From contig JADKHE010000013.1 of assembly GCA_016721925.1 (NCBI GenBank), positions 434,001 through 498,000 of the forward strand: DNA of 64,000 bases, given 5' to 3'. How positions within the stretch are numbered: position 1 is the stretch's first letter; each line of letters begins with the position of its first letter. This stretch comes from Candidatus Skiveiella danica (lineage in GTDB: Bacteria > Pseudomonadota > Gammaproteobacteria > Burkholderiales > Burkholderiaceae_C). This document shows positions 19,319 through 27,321 of this stretch, piece by piece. Position numbers and translations under genes: made by a program. The notes below the pieces were generated by a model that saw only the letters and a list, made by a program, of their open reading frames with translations, did not search any database and was not told the DNA's origin.

Positions 19319-20022
19319 GGAGTGCTTTCTGCGTGACGCCGGTAGAGCCAGAGCGCGTGCTCAAAGTCCTCCAGATCGTCGATATCGACGGATTTCCAGC
19401 GCGGCATGACGAACGGGGCGATGTGAACGCTCCAGAGGCCGTGGATCGCCGCATGAGCCAGCGCCGCACGCTGCCAGACATAGATGGAGCCGTTCAAGGC
19501 GTAAACTGCCGGCGCCTCCTGGCGGCGGGTGCTGCCCTGCCCCTTGCTCAGGTGCACCCAGCCCCCGTCGCCCCGCTCCACCAGGTTGAAATAGGGGTTG
19601 TCCGCCGCGTCCTTGACACTGACAACGAGATCTGCCTCGGGATGCGCCCGCAGCGCTGCAGAAATGTCCGCGGCATCACGCAATGGGGAGGTCGGTTGCA
19701 GGTCCACAACCCGGACTACTGCTTGCCCTTGTCGCTCCAGAAAACGAACCAGGTGCTCGATCACCGGGACTTTCGGCGCGCAGTCGCCAGCAAGTTCGGC
19801 GGGTCGCAAATAAGGAACCGTGGCGCCGGCCGCTCGCGCGACGGCGGCAATGGCTTCGTCATCGGTCGACACGTACACCGCATCGATCTCCGGACACGCG
19901 AGCGCCTGCTCGATCGAATGGACAATCAGCGGCTTGCCGGCGAAGTCACGAATATTCTTGCCAGGCAGTCCCTTGCTGCCGCCGCGGGCGCAGATGGTGG
20001 CGATGGTCCTGGGTAACCGCAT
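19315..20022 (-). CDS. CMP-nonulosonate cytidylyltransferase, NeuA/LegF-like
   Basis: This enzyme would activate the nonulosonic acid with CTP. The chosen ATG gives 235 residues beginning MRLPRTIATICARGGSKGLP, with the nucleotide-binding ARGGSKGLPGKN motif at about 12-23 and VVDLQPTSPLRDAADI later, both typical of CMP-sugar synthetases. The longer in-frame stretch to 20100 runs into hisH and has no family resemblance. The C-terminal HAD phosphatase domain found in some NeuA proteins is absent. The gene overlaps the synthase by 4 bases. Confidence 0.91.
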   Translation of the reverse strand: MRLPRTIATICARGGSKGLPGKNIRDFAGKPLIVHSIEQALACPEIDAVYVSTDDEAIAAVARAAGATVPYLRPAELAGDCAPKVPVIEHLVRFLERQGQAVVRVVDLQPTSPLRDAADISAALRAHPEADLVVSVKDAADNPYFNLVERGDGGWVHLSKGQGSTRRQEAPAVYALNGSIYVWQRAALAHAAIHGLWSVHIAPFVMPRWKSVDIDDLEDFEHALWLYRRHAESTP

Positions 20023-20030
20023 GCGCGCCC

Positions 20031-20681
20031 TCACAATGAAAGGAACTGGCCGAGAATGCCCAGACCCGCTTCGGCGCTGCGTTCGGGATGAAATTGGCAC
20101 CCGTAAATCTGGTCGCGCGCCACGGCCGCGCAGATACGCACGCCGTGGTAATCCGTATCCGCAAGCCGGTGCGCTTCATGCGTGGGCACCGGCGCGTAGG
20201 AATGCACGAAGTACACGGCCTCGCCGGGTTGTACCGACGCCAGGATCGTGCCGTCCCACGACGCACGCGCGGGCGGACGCGCCAGACCGCTCCAGCCGAT
20301 GTGCGGCACACGCAGTGGCCTCCCGTCCGGGTCGACTGCGGGCACAGGCTGTACCCGGCCGGGAATCAGCCCCAGCCCGATGTGATCGCCATGCTCCTCA
20401 CCCACTTCAAAGAGCAATTGCGCCCCCACGCAGATGCCCAGAAAAGGACGCCCGGTATCGACATAGCGCTTGACCAACTCATCAAAGCCGCGCAAACGCA
20501 GTTCGGCCATGGCGTCCGCGAACGCGCCCACGCCGGGCAGCACCAGTCGGTCCGGCAAAGTGGTCATTAGCGCGGCCTGATCGGCTACCTGCACGCTGGC
20601 CCCGCAATGCTCCAGCGCCCGCACCACATTGAGCAGGTTGCCGATGCCATAGTCGATCACGGTGACGTGGCGACCGCTCAC
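20031..20681 (-). CDS. HisH-like glutamine amidotransferase subunit of the sugar amidination system
   Basis: This is a class I glutaminase of the HisH family, 216 residues from a GTG start (MSGRHVTVIDYGIGNLLNVV). The nucleophile cysteine is in FLGICVGAQLLFEVGEEHG, and the His/Glu pair is in CQFHPERSAEAG. In O-antigen and flagellar glycan loci a second HisH/HisF pair supplies ammonia to the WbpG/PseA-family sugar amidotransferase. That family gene lies immediately upstream here, and no other histidine gene is nearby. I therefore infer the amidination role rather than histidine synthesis. It overlaps the hisF-like gene by 4 bases. Confidence 0.88.
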   Translation of the reverse strand: MSGRHVTVIDYGIGNLLNVVRALEHCGASVQVADQAALMTTLPDRLVLPGVGAFADAMAELRLRGFDELVKRYVDTGRPFLGICVGAQLLFEVGEEHGDHIGLGLIPGRVQPVPAVDPDGRPLRVPHIGWSGLARPPARASWDGTILASVQPGEAVYFVHSYAPVPTHEAHRLADTDYHGVRICAAVARDQIYGCQFHPERSAEAGLGILGQFLSL

Positions 20682-21433
20682 AATCGCACTTCCACGCCCA
20701 GCGCCCGCGCCTGCTGCTTGATTTCAGGCACTGTCATGCGACCCCAGTGCAGGGCATCGGCAATTGCCACGCCAGATGCGCCGGCGTCGCTGGCGCGCCT
20801 CAGGTCCGCCGGTTCGCCAAAGCCGCCGCTGGTGATGACCGGCACGTTGACGCGCGCGTTGACTGCGCGCAGCAACTCGATGTCGAGCCCCTTGCGTGTG
20901 CCCTCCTGGTCCACCGCCGTCAACAGAATCTCTCCGGCGCCAAGTCCCACGGCCTGGGCAATCCAGTCGATCACGTCCAGGCCGGTGTGCTCCCGGCCAT
21001 TGTCGGTGTAGGCCTCCCAGCGCCCCGGCCCGGTGCGCTTGGCCTCCACCGACAGCACCATGCATTGCGAACCGAAACGGCGCGCCACCTCGGTAATCAA
21101 CGCCGGCCGCGCGATGGCTGCCGTGTTGATGGCCACCTTGTCAGCCCCGGAGCGCAGCATGTTGTCCACGTCGTCCAGCGAGCGAATGCCTCCGCCCACG
21201 GTGATCGGAATGTAGATCTGGTTCGCCGCTCGCCGGATGATGTCCGACAGGCTGTTGCGCTGGTAAAGGCTGGCCACGATGTCCATGAACACCATTTCGT
21301 CAGCCCCCTGCGCGTAATATCGCAAGGCAAACGCATGCGGGTCGCCAACCACGCGCAGTCCTTCCAGCCGGATGCCCTTGATCAGATTGGGACCCTTGAT
21401 GTCGAGCCGGGGGATAATGCGCAAACCCGCCAT
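20678..21433 (-). CDS. HisF-like cyclase subunit of the sugar amidination system
   Basis: The 251-residue TIM barrel is HisF-like. It begins MAGLRIIPRLDIKGPNLIKG, with the aspartate of the family near LDIKG, and has TVGGGIRSLDDVDNMLRSGA and ILLTAVDQEGTRKGLD, which resemble both phosphate-binding halves of HisF. Placed between the WbpG-like amidotransferase and the HisH-like glutaminase, it probably acts as the ammonia-conducting partner for amidine formation on the sugar. HisF in true his operons has different neighbours (hisA, hisI). Whether it retains imidazole-glycerol-phosphate activity cannot be read from the sequence. Confidence 0.88.
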   Translation of the reverse strand: MAGLRIIPRLDIKGPNLIKGIRLEGLRVVGDPHAFALRYYAQGADEMVFMDIVASLYQRNSLSDIIRRAANQIYIPITVGGGIRSLDDVDNMLRSGADKVAINTAAIARPALITEVARRFGSQCMVLSVEAKRTGPGRWEAYTDNGREHTGLDVIDWIAQAVGLGAGEILLTAVDQEGTRKGLDIELLRAVNARVNVPVITSGGFGEPADLRRASDAGASGVAIADALHWGRMTVPEIKQQARALGVEVRL

Positions 21434-21442
21434 AAGTGCGCT

Positions 21443-22759
21443 TCAGACGCCGTCAAACACGGTGTGGCGCAGTTTCCACTGGCCGTTCTCGCGCTTCCAG
21501 AGGTGCGGCGAGCGGAAGGTGTCGGCCAGCCGCATGAAATAGTCGCGGTCCATGACCGGCGCCTCGAACATCTTGCTGGCGCGCCCGAACTCCTTCTCCG
21601 GAATGCTCAGATAGCGGAAGATTTCGTCTGCAAAACGCTCGGGGAACTCGCCGTCATAGCGCCGCACCAGCGCAACGCCCTCGTCGCGGTTGATGTCGCC
21701 CGAGCGGATTTCCTGCGCGGCGTCGTAAGTGGCGCGGCCGATGCCGAACTTGGTGAAGGTGGTGTAGTAATGGAAATCGTCAATACGATCATCGATGCTG
21801 TTGTATTTGCTGTACGTGCCAGGGGTGCGTTCAGGCGACGCCTCGAAACCGCCATGCTCCACCGCGTAGTAATAACAGCTCTGCGGATGCCACTTGAGGT
21901 AGTAGCCCAGGTAATGCACCTCGACCTGCTTGCGCTGCATCTGCGCAGGGTCTGCCGGCAAATAGGGCAGCAGATCCTGCTCTTCCAGTCCGAAATCGTC
22001 ATACAGGCTTTGCACCGACGTGCCGCCCAGATAGATTTCCGCCTTGTTGGCCGACGTGAAGTACGACCAGTCACGCTGCGCGCTCGTGGTGTCGCCGATC
22101 GGGTTGCCGTATTCAGCTTCGTTCTCGCCGTACACCACGAACGGAATGTCGTGCAGCAAGGCCATCTTGGGCGCCAGTGATTTCTGGCCGAACATGAATG
22201 CCTGGAAGGGGTGGAACAGGTTGTCCACCGCCAAACGGGTCAGCAGGCGGTGCACCCGGCCGTTGGGCGTCATGAGGTAGTTGTCAAACCCCGCGTGCAG
22301 CCAGGACTGGAAGTTCTTCCAGCCCCATTCCGTGTAGACATGGGGCGCCCAGGTCACGGTCAACGGGTGCATGCCAAAGCGCGTCTTGAGCATGTGCGAG
22401 GCATAAAAACTGTCCTTGCCGCCAGAACCGGGCAGCAGGCAATCGTAACCCGACTGGCTGCGAAACTTGTCGCACAGGACAGCCAGCTGGTCTTCCCGGT
22501 CCTTCCAGTTGATCGTGCCGTGCTTCTGCTCGGCAAAACGGCAGGCATCGCAGACCCCTTCTTCGTCAAACGCAATCGTGGCCTTCTTGCTGGCCTTGGT
22601 GTGCTGGTACTCCACGGCCGAGTTGGGCCGCTGGTTGGAGATCACACACTTTTTGCAGAAATGCAAATAACGCGGCAAACCGTACATGACCCGCGCGTCG
22701 TCATCGCTGGCGTCAAATGCCGAAAAATCAACGGAAACGGGGTTGGGGATGAGTGACAT
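21443..22759 (-). CDS. N-acetyl sugar amidotransferase, WbpG/PseA family
   Basis: This 438-residue protein has an ATP-pyrophosphatase P-loop, SGGKDS at residues 112-117 within CLLPGSGGKDSFYASHMLKT, and an N-terminal cysteine pair set (FCKKCVIS at 35/38, CDAC at 70/73) that looks like a small zinc site. The family (WbpG in Pseudomonas aeruginosa, PseA in Campylobacter) turns an N-acetyl group of a sugar into an acetamidino group using ammonia from HisH/HisF partners. Both partners follow directly, 9 bases away. The substrate is not shown; a CMP- or free legionaminic-type sugar is likely from the locus. A candidate promoter precedes it. Confidence 0.88.
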   Translation of the reverse strand: MSLIPNPVSVDFSAFDASDDDARVMYGLPRYLHFCKKCVISNQRPNSAVEYQHTKASKKATIAFDEEGVCDACRFAEQKHGTINWKDREDQLAVLCDKFRSQSGYDCLLPGSGGKDSFYASHMLKTRFGMHPLTVTWAPHVYTEWGWKNFQSWLHAGFDNYLMTPNGRVHRLLTRLAVDNLFHPFQAFMFGQKSLAPKMALLHDIPFVVYGENEAEYGNPIGDTTSAQRDWSYFTSANKAEIYLGGTSVQSLYDDFGLEEQDLLPYLPADPAQMQRKQVEVHYLGYYLKWHPQSCYYYAVEHGGFEASPERTPGTYSKYNSIDDRIDDFHYYTTFTKFGIGRATYDAAQEIRSGDINRDEGVALVRRYDGEFPERFADEIFRYLSIPEKEFGRASKMFEAPVMDRDYFMRLADTFRSPHLWKRENGQWKLRHTVFDGV

Positions 22760-22829
22760 TCGGCTTTGAGTGAGGGCTGTTGCAGAAGAAACCGCTGACT
22801 TCCAGCGATCCTGAAAGCAAGCCTTGTGG

Positions 22830-22857
22830 ATTATAGGAATCTGCCCATGACGGCAAG
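22830..22857 (-). promoter_or_regulatory. possible internal promoter for the nonulosonate genes
   Basis: On the minus strand a perfect TATAAT lies at 22835-22830, overlapping the stop codon of the GT-like gene. TTGCCG lies 15 bases upstream of it (shorter than the usual 17). A start near 22823 would give a 5' leader of about 65 bases before the WbpG/PseA-like gene. It would let the ten-gene block that follows be expressed apart from the upstream genes. Confidence 0.4.
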
Positions 22858-24030
22858 CACCTGCCGGGTCGCGGGTACCTGCCCCTGCACGGCCAGACGG
22901 GGGGCGCCGATCCAGCGTTCCAGCGCCTGGGAAATCTCAGCCACCGGTACGGCAGCGTCGGCGATGCCATAGCGCGCCAGCGGCATGGCCTGATCGAAGA
23001 CCGAGCCCAGCACCTGAATCAGTCGGCACCCGGCCAGATGACCTTCGAGCCCGACGGTTGAAGTGAGCGTGACGACCAGATCGGTGGCGTGCAGCAGGGA
23101 CGCCAGCGGCCAGTCCTGGCCGGTGAGCACAATGCGGGGATCTGCGGGAAACACCGGCAAATCCTCACCCGCTCGGGGGCGGATGCACAGCACGCAGTCC
23201 GTGCGGGACAGCACCCACTGCATCACTGCGGCCAAGGCGCGCTGTGGCAGGGTCGGGTCGCCCGGGCGGCCGTCAAACGGGTGAAACGCCGGTTCAACCT
23301 GGGCGGGCCACAGGATGACGTGGCGGTCCAGCCAGCCACGTTGCTCGCGGATCTGCCGCCCCTGCGCCAGCGCTGCCGGGGCATTGAGCGCATCGAAACC
23401 CGGATTTCCTGTCACGACCACCTGGTCCTGCGAACGCCCTGCCGCTATCAGGAACTGCCGCACGGATTCGTTCAGGACACAGACCTGGTCCGCATAATCG
23501 GGTGCGCCAATCCATTTGACTTCATCGATGGCGAACAGGTCCACCACGCAAATGGACGGAATGCCGAGTTGCCGGGCTGCCAGCACGGCCGCCCGTTCTG
23601 CCCGGGGCGAATTCGTGCAGACCACCAGATCGGGCGCCACCTGGCGCAGGATGCGATGCAAGGTCCGGACTGGCAAGAACGCCTGGCGTCCGAATTGCCG
23701 GTAGGCCAGCCCGGCTTCTTCAGGCCCCACATCAGCGATCAGATCGGCCATGGACAGGCCAAGGTAAGCGACGGTCTCCTGCGGATCGGCCACTGGCCCG
23801 CCCAGCCCCTGCATCAGTTGCAGCCCCAGCGCCAGTGCCGCGCCATCGGCTTCGGTGACGAAGTCCCTGAACTGGAGCACTTCCAGGCCGGCCGCGCGGG
23901 CCACGGGTGCCGCCGTCGTCAGCGCCAGCACCACGGGCTTGGCCATGCCATTGGCCGCCAGCGCCTGTGCCAGGGGTACGACCATCTTGATGTGGCCGCT
24001 ACCGTAGGCCACAAACAGCACCTTTTTCAT
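22831..24030 (-). CDS. GT-B-like glycosyltransferase-type protein, unknown substrate
   Basis: The 399-residue protein begins MKKVLFVAYGSGHIKMVVPL, a GT-B N-terminal pattern, and has VTGNPGFDALNAP in the middle and DLVVTLTSTVGLEGHLAG near the C-terminus. The last resembles nucleotide-sugar-binding regions of MurG, LpxB and 2-epimerases. No signal peptide or membrane helix is seen. It is the only glycosyltransferase-like gene in the locus, so transfer of the nonulosonic acid or a second sugar is a reasonable guess. An epimerase-like activity is not excluded. The ATG overlaps the asnB-like stop by 4 bases; the long in-frame extension to 24852 is antisense-style readthrough inside asnB and was discarded. 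Confidence 0.7.
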   Translation of the reverse strand: MKKVLFVAYGSGHIKMVVPLAQALAANGMAKPVVLALTTAAPVARAAGLEVLQFRDFVTEADGAALALGLQLMQGLGGPVADPQETVAYLGLSMADLIADVGPEEAGLAYRQFGRQAFLPVRTLHRILRQVAPDLVVCTNSPRAERAAVLAARQLGIPSICVVDLFAIDEVKWIGAPDYADQVCVLNESVRQFLIAAGRSQDQVVVTGNPGFDALNAPAALAQGRQIREQRGWLDRHVILWPAQVEPAFHPFDGRPGDPTLPQRALAAVMQWVLSRTDCVLCIRPRAGEDLPVFPADPRIVLTGQDWPLASLLHATDLVVTLTSTVGLEGHLAGCRLIQVLGSVFDQAMPLARYGIADAAVPVAEISQALERWIGAPRLAVQGQVPATRQVLAVMGRFL

Positions 24031-25838
24031 GGGTAGGCCGGCCCGGCAGCGCCGTCGGCCGCCCACAGCGCCAGCGCCGCCAGGGCCCGCAGTTCGCGCG
24101 TGAAGTTGGCGTCGCCGGTGCGATGCCGCTCCAGCATCGCCGCCACGACGGCAGGCTCGAACAGTTTTGCGATCAAATCGCTGCCCTGCAAGGTGTCGCG
24201 CAGCCAAGTGTAGCTCCCATGGCGGAACCAGTCGCCCACGGGCACGGTGAACATCTGCTTTGTGCGGTACGCCAGGTCCTCGCCGATCAATGGTGCGGCG
24301 GCGCGCTTGAACCAGTGCTTCTTGTCGCCCTGCGCCGAGAGCTTGGTCGTGCCCCGGGAGCGGAAGGCGAACTCCATCATGCGCCAGTCGAGGAACGGCG
24401 TGCGCGCCTCGATGCTCACCGCCATGCCCATCCGGTCGGGCTTGACCAGGTTGTTGCCGGACAGCAGCAGCTGCATGTCCAGGTACAGCGCCTGGTTCAC
24501 GCGATCGAAGTGCTGCGCCTCGTCGAACCAGGGCTTGGCGGCGGCGGTGAAACTGTCGATGCCTTCGAGTTGCCGGCGGACTTCGGGCCGGTACAGCGCC
24601 AGCTTGGACGCCGGCGAAAACAGCGAGATCGAATCGAAGTAGCGGCGCTGGAACGCGTCTGCCGACAGGGAAGCCGAATCGGGTTGCGCGAAAAAAGCAG
24701 CGTATTTGTCGTACCCCGCAAACAGCTCGTCGCCACCGTCGCCGGTCAGCACGACCTTCACATGTTTCGCCGCCAGTTCGCTGACACGCAGCGTGGGCAT
24801 GAAAGACGCATCGCCATGCGGCTGGTCGAGGTGGTGCAGCACGCGCGGCCACTGCGCCAGCATGTTGAGCTTGGCGATCTCGCTGGTGTGCTCGCAGCCG
24901 AAGCGCTGTGCCGCCTGCAAGGCGAACGCCGACTCGTCATAGCGCGGGTCTGCGAAGCCGATGCAGAAGGTCTTGACCGGCCGGTCCACGTGGCGCGCCA
25001 TCAGGCCGACGATGGTGCTCGAATCGACGCCACCCGACAGGAAGGCGCCGAAGGGCACGTCGGCGCGCAGCCGGATGCGCGTGGCGTCGTCCAGCAGGGC
25101 CATGAATTCCGCCGCCCAGTCGTCGAAACCATAGTCTTGCTCGCGCTGGTCGGCCAGGCTCCACCAACGCCAGGTCTGCACCGGCCCGCCGCGCGTGAAT
25201 TTCATCCACATGCCGGGCATCACATGCTTGACGCCCTGGTAGGCCGTCCACGGCGCGGGGATGTAGTTGAACGTGAGGTAGTGGTGAATCGCTTCCAGAT
25301 CGATAGCAGATGAAGACCAGGGGGCGCTGGGAACCTGCCAGAAAGCCTTGATTTCCGAAGCAAACAACATGCGCTGGCCGTCGTCCATGACGTAGAGCGG
25401 CTTCACGCCGATGCGGTCACGCGCCAGGTACAGCGCGTCCTCGCGCGCATCGTCGATGGCGATCGCGAACATGCCGTTCAGGCGCTTCAGGCAGGCGATG
25501 CCTTCGCGCTCGTAGAGGCGCAGGATGACCTCGGTGTCCGACGCGCTCCGGAGCAGGACACCCTGCGCGCGCAGCTCGGCGGCCAATTCCACATGGTTGA
25601 AGATCTCGCCGTTCTGCACCACGGCGATCTGCCCGTCGTCGCTGACAAAGGGCTGGTGGCCGCCGCCGATGTCGATGATGGACAAGCGCCGGTTGCCGAT
25701 GGCCACACCGCGCGCGGCCGGGTGCCAGATGCCCTCATCGTCCGGGCCGCGGTGCACGAGGCTCTGCGCCATCGCGCGCAGGACGCCGTCCTGCAGCGGC
25801 TGGCGCGAGCGATCCCAGTAGCCGAAGATGCCGCACAT
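24027..25838 (-). CDS. AsnB-type glutamine-dependent amidotransferase
   Basis: The 603-residue protein has an N-terminal class II glutaminase with cysteine 2 as nucleophile (MCGIFGYWDRSRQ) and SLVHRGPDDEG, then a C-terminal ATP-binding synthetase domain with SGGVDSS at 268-274. It therefore has all parts of asparagine synthetase B. In polysaccharide loci AsnB-like proteins (WbpS-type) often amidate sugar carboxyl groups, so a glycan substrate is plausible. Residues 170-179 (PSAPWSSSAI) lie at the domain junction and come from an antisense copy of the dispersed repeat. It ends in an ATGA overlap with the GT-like gene. Confidence 0.9.
   Translation of the reverse strand: MCGIFGYWDRSRQPLQDGVLRAMAQSLVHRGPDDEGIWHPAARGVAIGNRRLSIIDIGGGHQPFVSDDGQIAVVQNGEIFNHVELAAELRAQGVLLRSASDTEVILRLYEREGIACLKRLNGMFAIAIDDAREDALYLARDRIGVKPLYVMDDGQRMLFASEIKAFWQVPSAPWSSSAIDLEAIHHYLTFNYIPAPWTAYQGVKHVMPGMWMKFTRGGPVQTWRWWSLADQREQDYGFDDWAAEFMALLDDATRIRLRADVPFGAFLSGGVDSSTIVGLMARHVDRPVKTFCIGFADPRYDESAFALQAAQRFGCEHTSEIAKLNMLAQWPRVLHHLDQPHGDASFMPTLRVSELAAKHVKVVLTGDGGDELFAGYDKYAAFFAQPDSASLSADAFQRRYFDSISLFSPASKLALYRPEVRRQLEGIDSFTAAAKPWFDEAQHFDRVNQALYLDMQLLLSGNNLVKPDRMGMAVSIEARTPFLDWRMMEFAFRSRGTTKLSAQGDKKHWFKRAAAPLIGEDLAYRTKQMFTVPVGDWFRHGSYTWLRDTLQGSDLIAKLFEPAVVAAMLERHRTGDANFTRELRALAALALWAADGAAGPAYP
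25303..25332 (+). repeat. dispersed 30-base element, copy 4 (inside asnB-like gene, antisense)
   Basis: All fixed bases match: ATAGC, 7 bases, GACC, 6 bases, CGCTGGGA. It is antisense to the asnB-like gene, where it encodes PSAPWSSSAI. The same antisense frame appears in sppA (PSVERSKPAI) and hemD (PSVQWSQNAI). Confidence 0.85.
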
Positions 25839-25924
25839 GGCTCAGGCCTCCCGCCGGGCGCCAAGGAGGGCCCGCACCCCCCCGGAGGGCAGCGAAACCA
25901 AGAAAGGACGGGCGTGGACGCTCA
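25839..25924 (-). repeat. longer intergenic repeat, copy A (pglC-like/asnB-like gap)
   Basis: This 86-base gap contains a GC-rich segment (25855-25915) with AAGG, GCACCCCCCCGGAGGGCAGCG, then a purine-rich AAGAAAGGAC and GGGCGTGG. It aligns piecewise with the recO-era gap at about 34290-34352, which carries CCCCCTCGGGGGGCAGCGCA and AAGCGTGGGGGC. The CCCCNNNGGGG core can form a hairpin. This copy is the more degenerate of the two. Confidence 0.5.
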
Positions 25925-26479
25925 TCAGTTGCTCCCTTTGCCCGTGAGGCGCCCCAGCGTCCACGCCATGATCTTCAGGTCGAACCCTACCGACATCTCG
26001 CGCGTGTAGCGCAGGTCCAGTGCCAGACGCTGCGCCTCGGTCCCCTCGGAACGCAGCAGCGCCTGGGCCAGCCCGGTGATGCCGGGCCGCACGCTGCAGC
26101 GCTGCGCCCAGTCGGCGTCGCTGTAGAGCGCCCGCTGCGCCGGCACGTCGGGGCGCGGGCCGACCAGGCTCATGTCGCCGCGCAGCACGTTCAGGATCTG
26201 CGGAAGCTCGTCGATGCTGGTGCGGCGGATAAAGCGGCCCACCCGGGTGACGCGAGGGTCGCTGGTGGACGTGAAATACGGGCCGATGGACGCCGCGTTC
26301 TTCACCATGCTGCGGAACTTCAACATGCCGAACTCGCGCCCGTGCAGGCCGAGCCGGGTCTGACGAAACAGGACCGGAAAGCCGCTTTCAAGCGCTATCG
26401 CCAGCGCTGCGCCGAACAGCACGGGGCTCAGGATCAGCAGGGCCACCAGGGACAGGGCGAGGTCCAGGGTGCGCTTCAA
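25925..26479 (-). CDS. PglC-like initiating phosphoglycosyltransferase
   Basis: Small monotopic phosphoglycosyltransferases move a sugar-1-phosphate from UDP-sugar to undecaprenyl phosphate, starting glycan assembly on the inner membrane. The 184-residue protein has one N-terminal re-entrant hydrophobic helix (LALSLVALLILSPVLFGAAL), the MLKFRSMV segment and the family core RRTSIDELPQILNVLRGDMS followed by LVGPRPD. The small size is that of PglC, whose usual substrate is UDP-di-N-acetylbacillosamine. The only start consistent with the domain is a TTG at 26479 in a 4-base overlap with the preceding aldolase-like gene. Confidence 0.92.
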   Translation of the reverse strand: MKRTLDLALSLVALLILSPVLFGAALAIALESGFPVLFRQTRLGLHGREFGMLKFRSMVKNAASIGPYFTSTSDPRVTRVGRFIRRTSIDELPQILNVLRGDMSLVGPRPDVPAQRALYSDADWAQRCSVRPGITGLAQALLRSEGTEAQRLALDLRYTREMSVGFDLKIMAWTLGRLTGKGSN

Positions 26480-27309
26480 GCGGCGGCCTCCGCAGCGCGC
26501 CGCGCCATGGCAGCGCCAATGCCTTCAATCACCGCGGCGATACGCACCCGGTCCTGCTCGACCTGCGTTGCCGTGCGGCGCGACAGTTCGGCTTCCGCCC
26601 GCCGCAGTGCTGCCACCTCGGCCTCGAACGGATGCGCCGCGCTGCCGGGCTCGTCGGGCCGGTGAAACGTGCGCGACAGGATCACCGCCTGCGAGCCGAG
26701 CCGCAGGTGCTCGGCCAGCACGTCGCGCCCAGGCAGCAGGCCTTCATCGAGGCGCGCGATGCCGCCAAAACCGAAGCGAAGGCCGTGGCCCTGGGCGGCC
26801 CGGGCGACGCGCTCGACGATGCCCAGCGCGAGCGGCTCGAACATGAAATGCAGTCCGAGGGAAAGATGCAGGTCGTTCAAGCCCACGAACACCTCGTGCA
26901 GGCCCGGCGTGCCGATCCAGTCGTCCAGCGTGGCGAGCGCGCTCGCCGTTTCCAGCAGCGCAACGAGGGGCGCCCGGCCGGCCACCAGCGCGGAAAACGC
27001 CCGCAACTCCTCGCCGCCGGTGAACATCGGCAGCATCAGCAGGTCGGCACCGCGTGCCAGCACGGCCTGCACCTCGGCCGCACTGTCCGGGTTCATCGGG
27101 TTCACGCGCACCATCAGCCGGGCGCGCTTCAGAACGGCCTTCACACGCGCCACGTCGTCCATCTGGTGCACGCTGATGAAGGTGTTGCGCCCAGCCTGGC
27201 GTTCGGCCTTGCCCAGGCGCTCCAGATCGACGAAGACACGCACGCCATCCAGAGCGTCGCAGCGGCGCGCAAAATCGGGGTCGTTGGTGATCTGGAACAG
27301 TTCGATCAT
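26476..27309 (-). CDS. HpcH/HpaI aldolase / citrate-lyase-like protein
   Basis: The 277-residue protein resembles the HpcH/HpaI/CitE superfamily of Mg-dependent enzymes that act on pyruvate, oxaloacetate or CoA esters. It has LMVRVNPMNPDSAAEVQAVL, LLMLPMFTGGEELRAFSAL, the metal-ligand-type glutamate in VALLETASALATL, and VFVGLNDLHLSLG, equivalent to the aspartate-containing segment. Its presence in a nonulosonate locus is unusual; an aldol or lyase step on a sugar or a pyruvate-derived side group is only a guess. It lies 12 bases after the MurJ-like gene and overlaps the PglC-like gene. Confidence 0.75.
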   Translation of the reverse strand: MIELFQITNDPDFARRCDALDGVRVFVDLERLGKAERQAGRNTFISVHQMDDVARVKAVLKRARLMVRVNPMNPDSAAEVQAVLARGADLLMLPMFTGGEELRAFSALVAGRAPLVALLETASALATLDDWIGTPGLHEVFVGLNDLHLSLGLHFMFEPLALGIVERVARAAQGHGLRFGFGGIARLDEGLLPGRDVLAEHLRLGSQAVILSRTFHRPDEPGSAAHPFEAEVAALRRAEAELSRRTATQVEQDRVRIAAVIEGIGAAMARRAAEAAA

Positions 27310-27321
27310 GGCAGCGCCGGA

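Noticed and set aside
20031..21433. HisH and HisF as part of histidine biosynthesis
   Set aside because: No other his gene is adjacent, and the pair is directly coupled to a WbpG/PseA-family amidotransferase; the glycan role fits better.
22831..24852. 673-residue extended frame for the GT-like gene
   Set aside because: The extension runs inside the asnB-like gene in another frame; the ATG at 24030 with a 4-base overlap gives a normal GT-B N-terminus.
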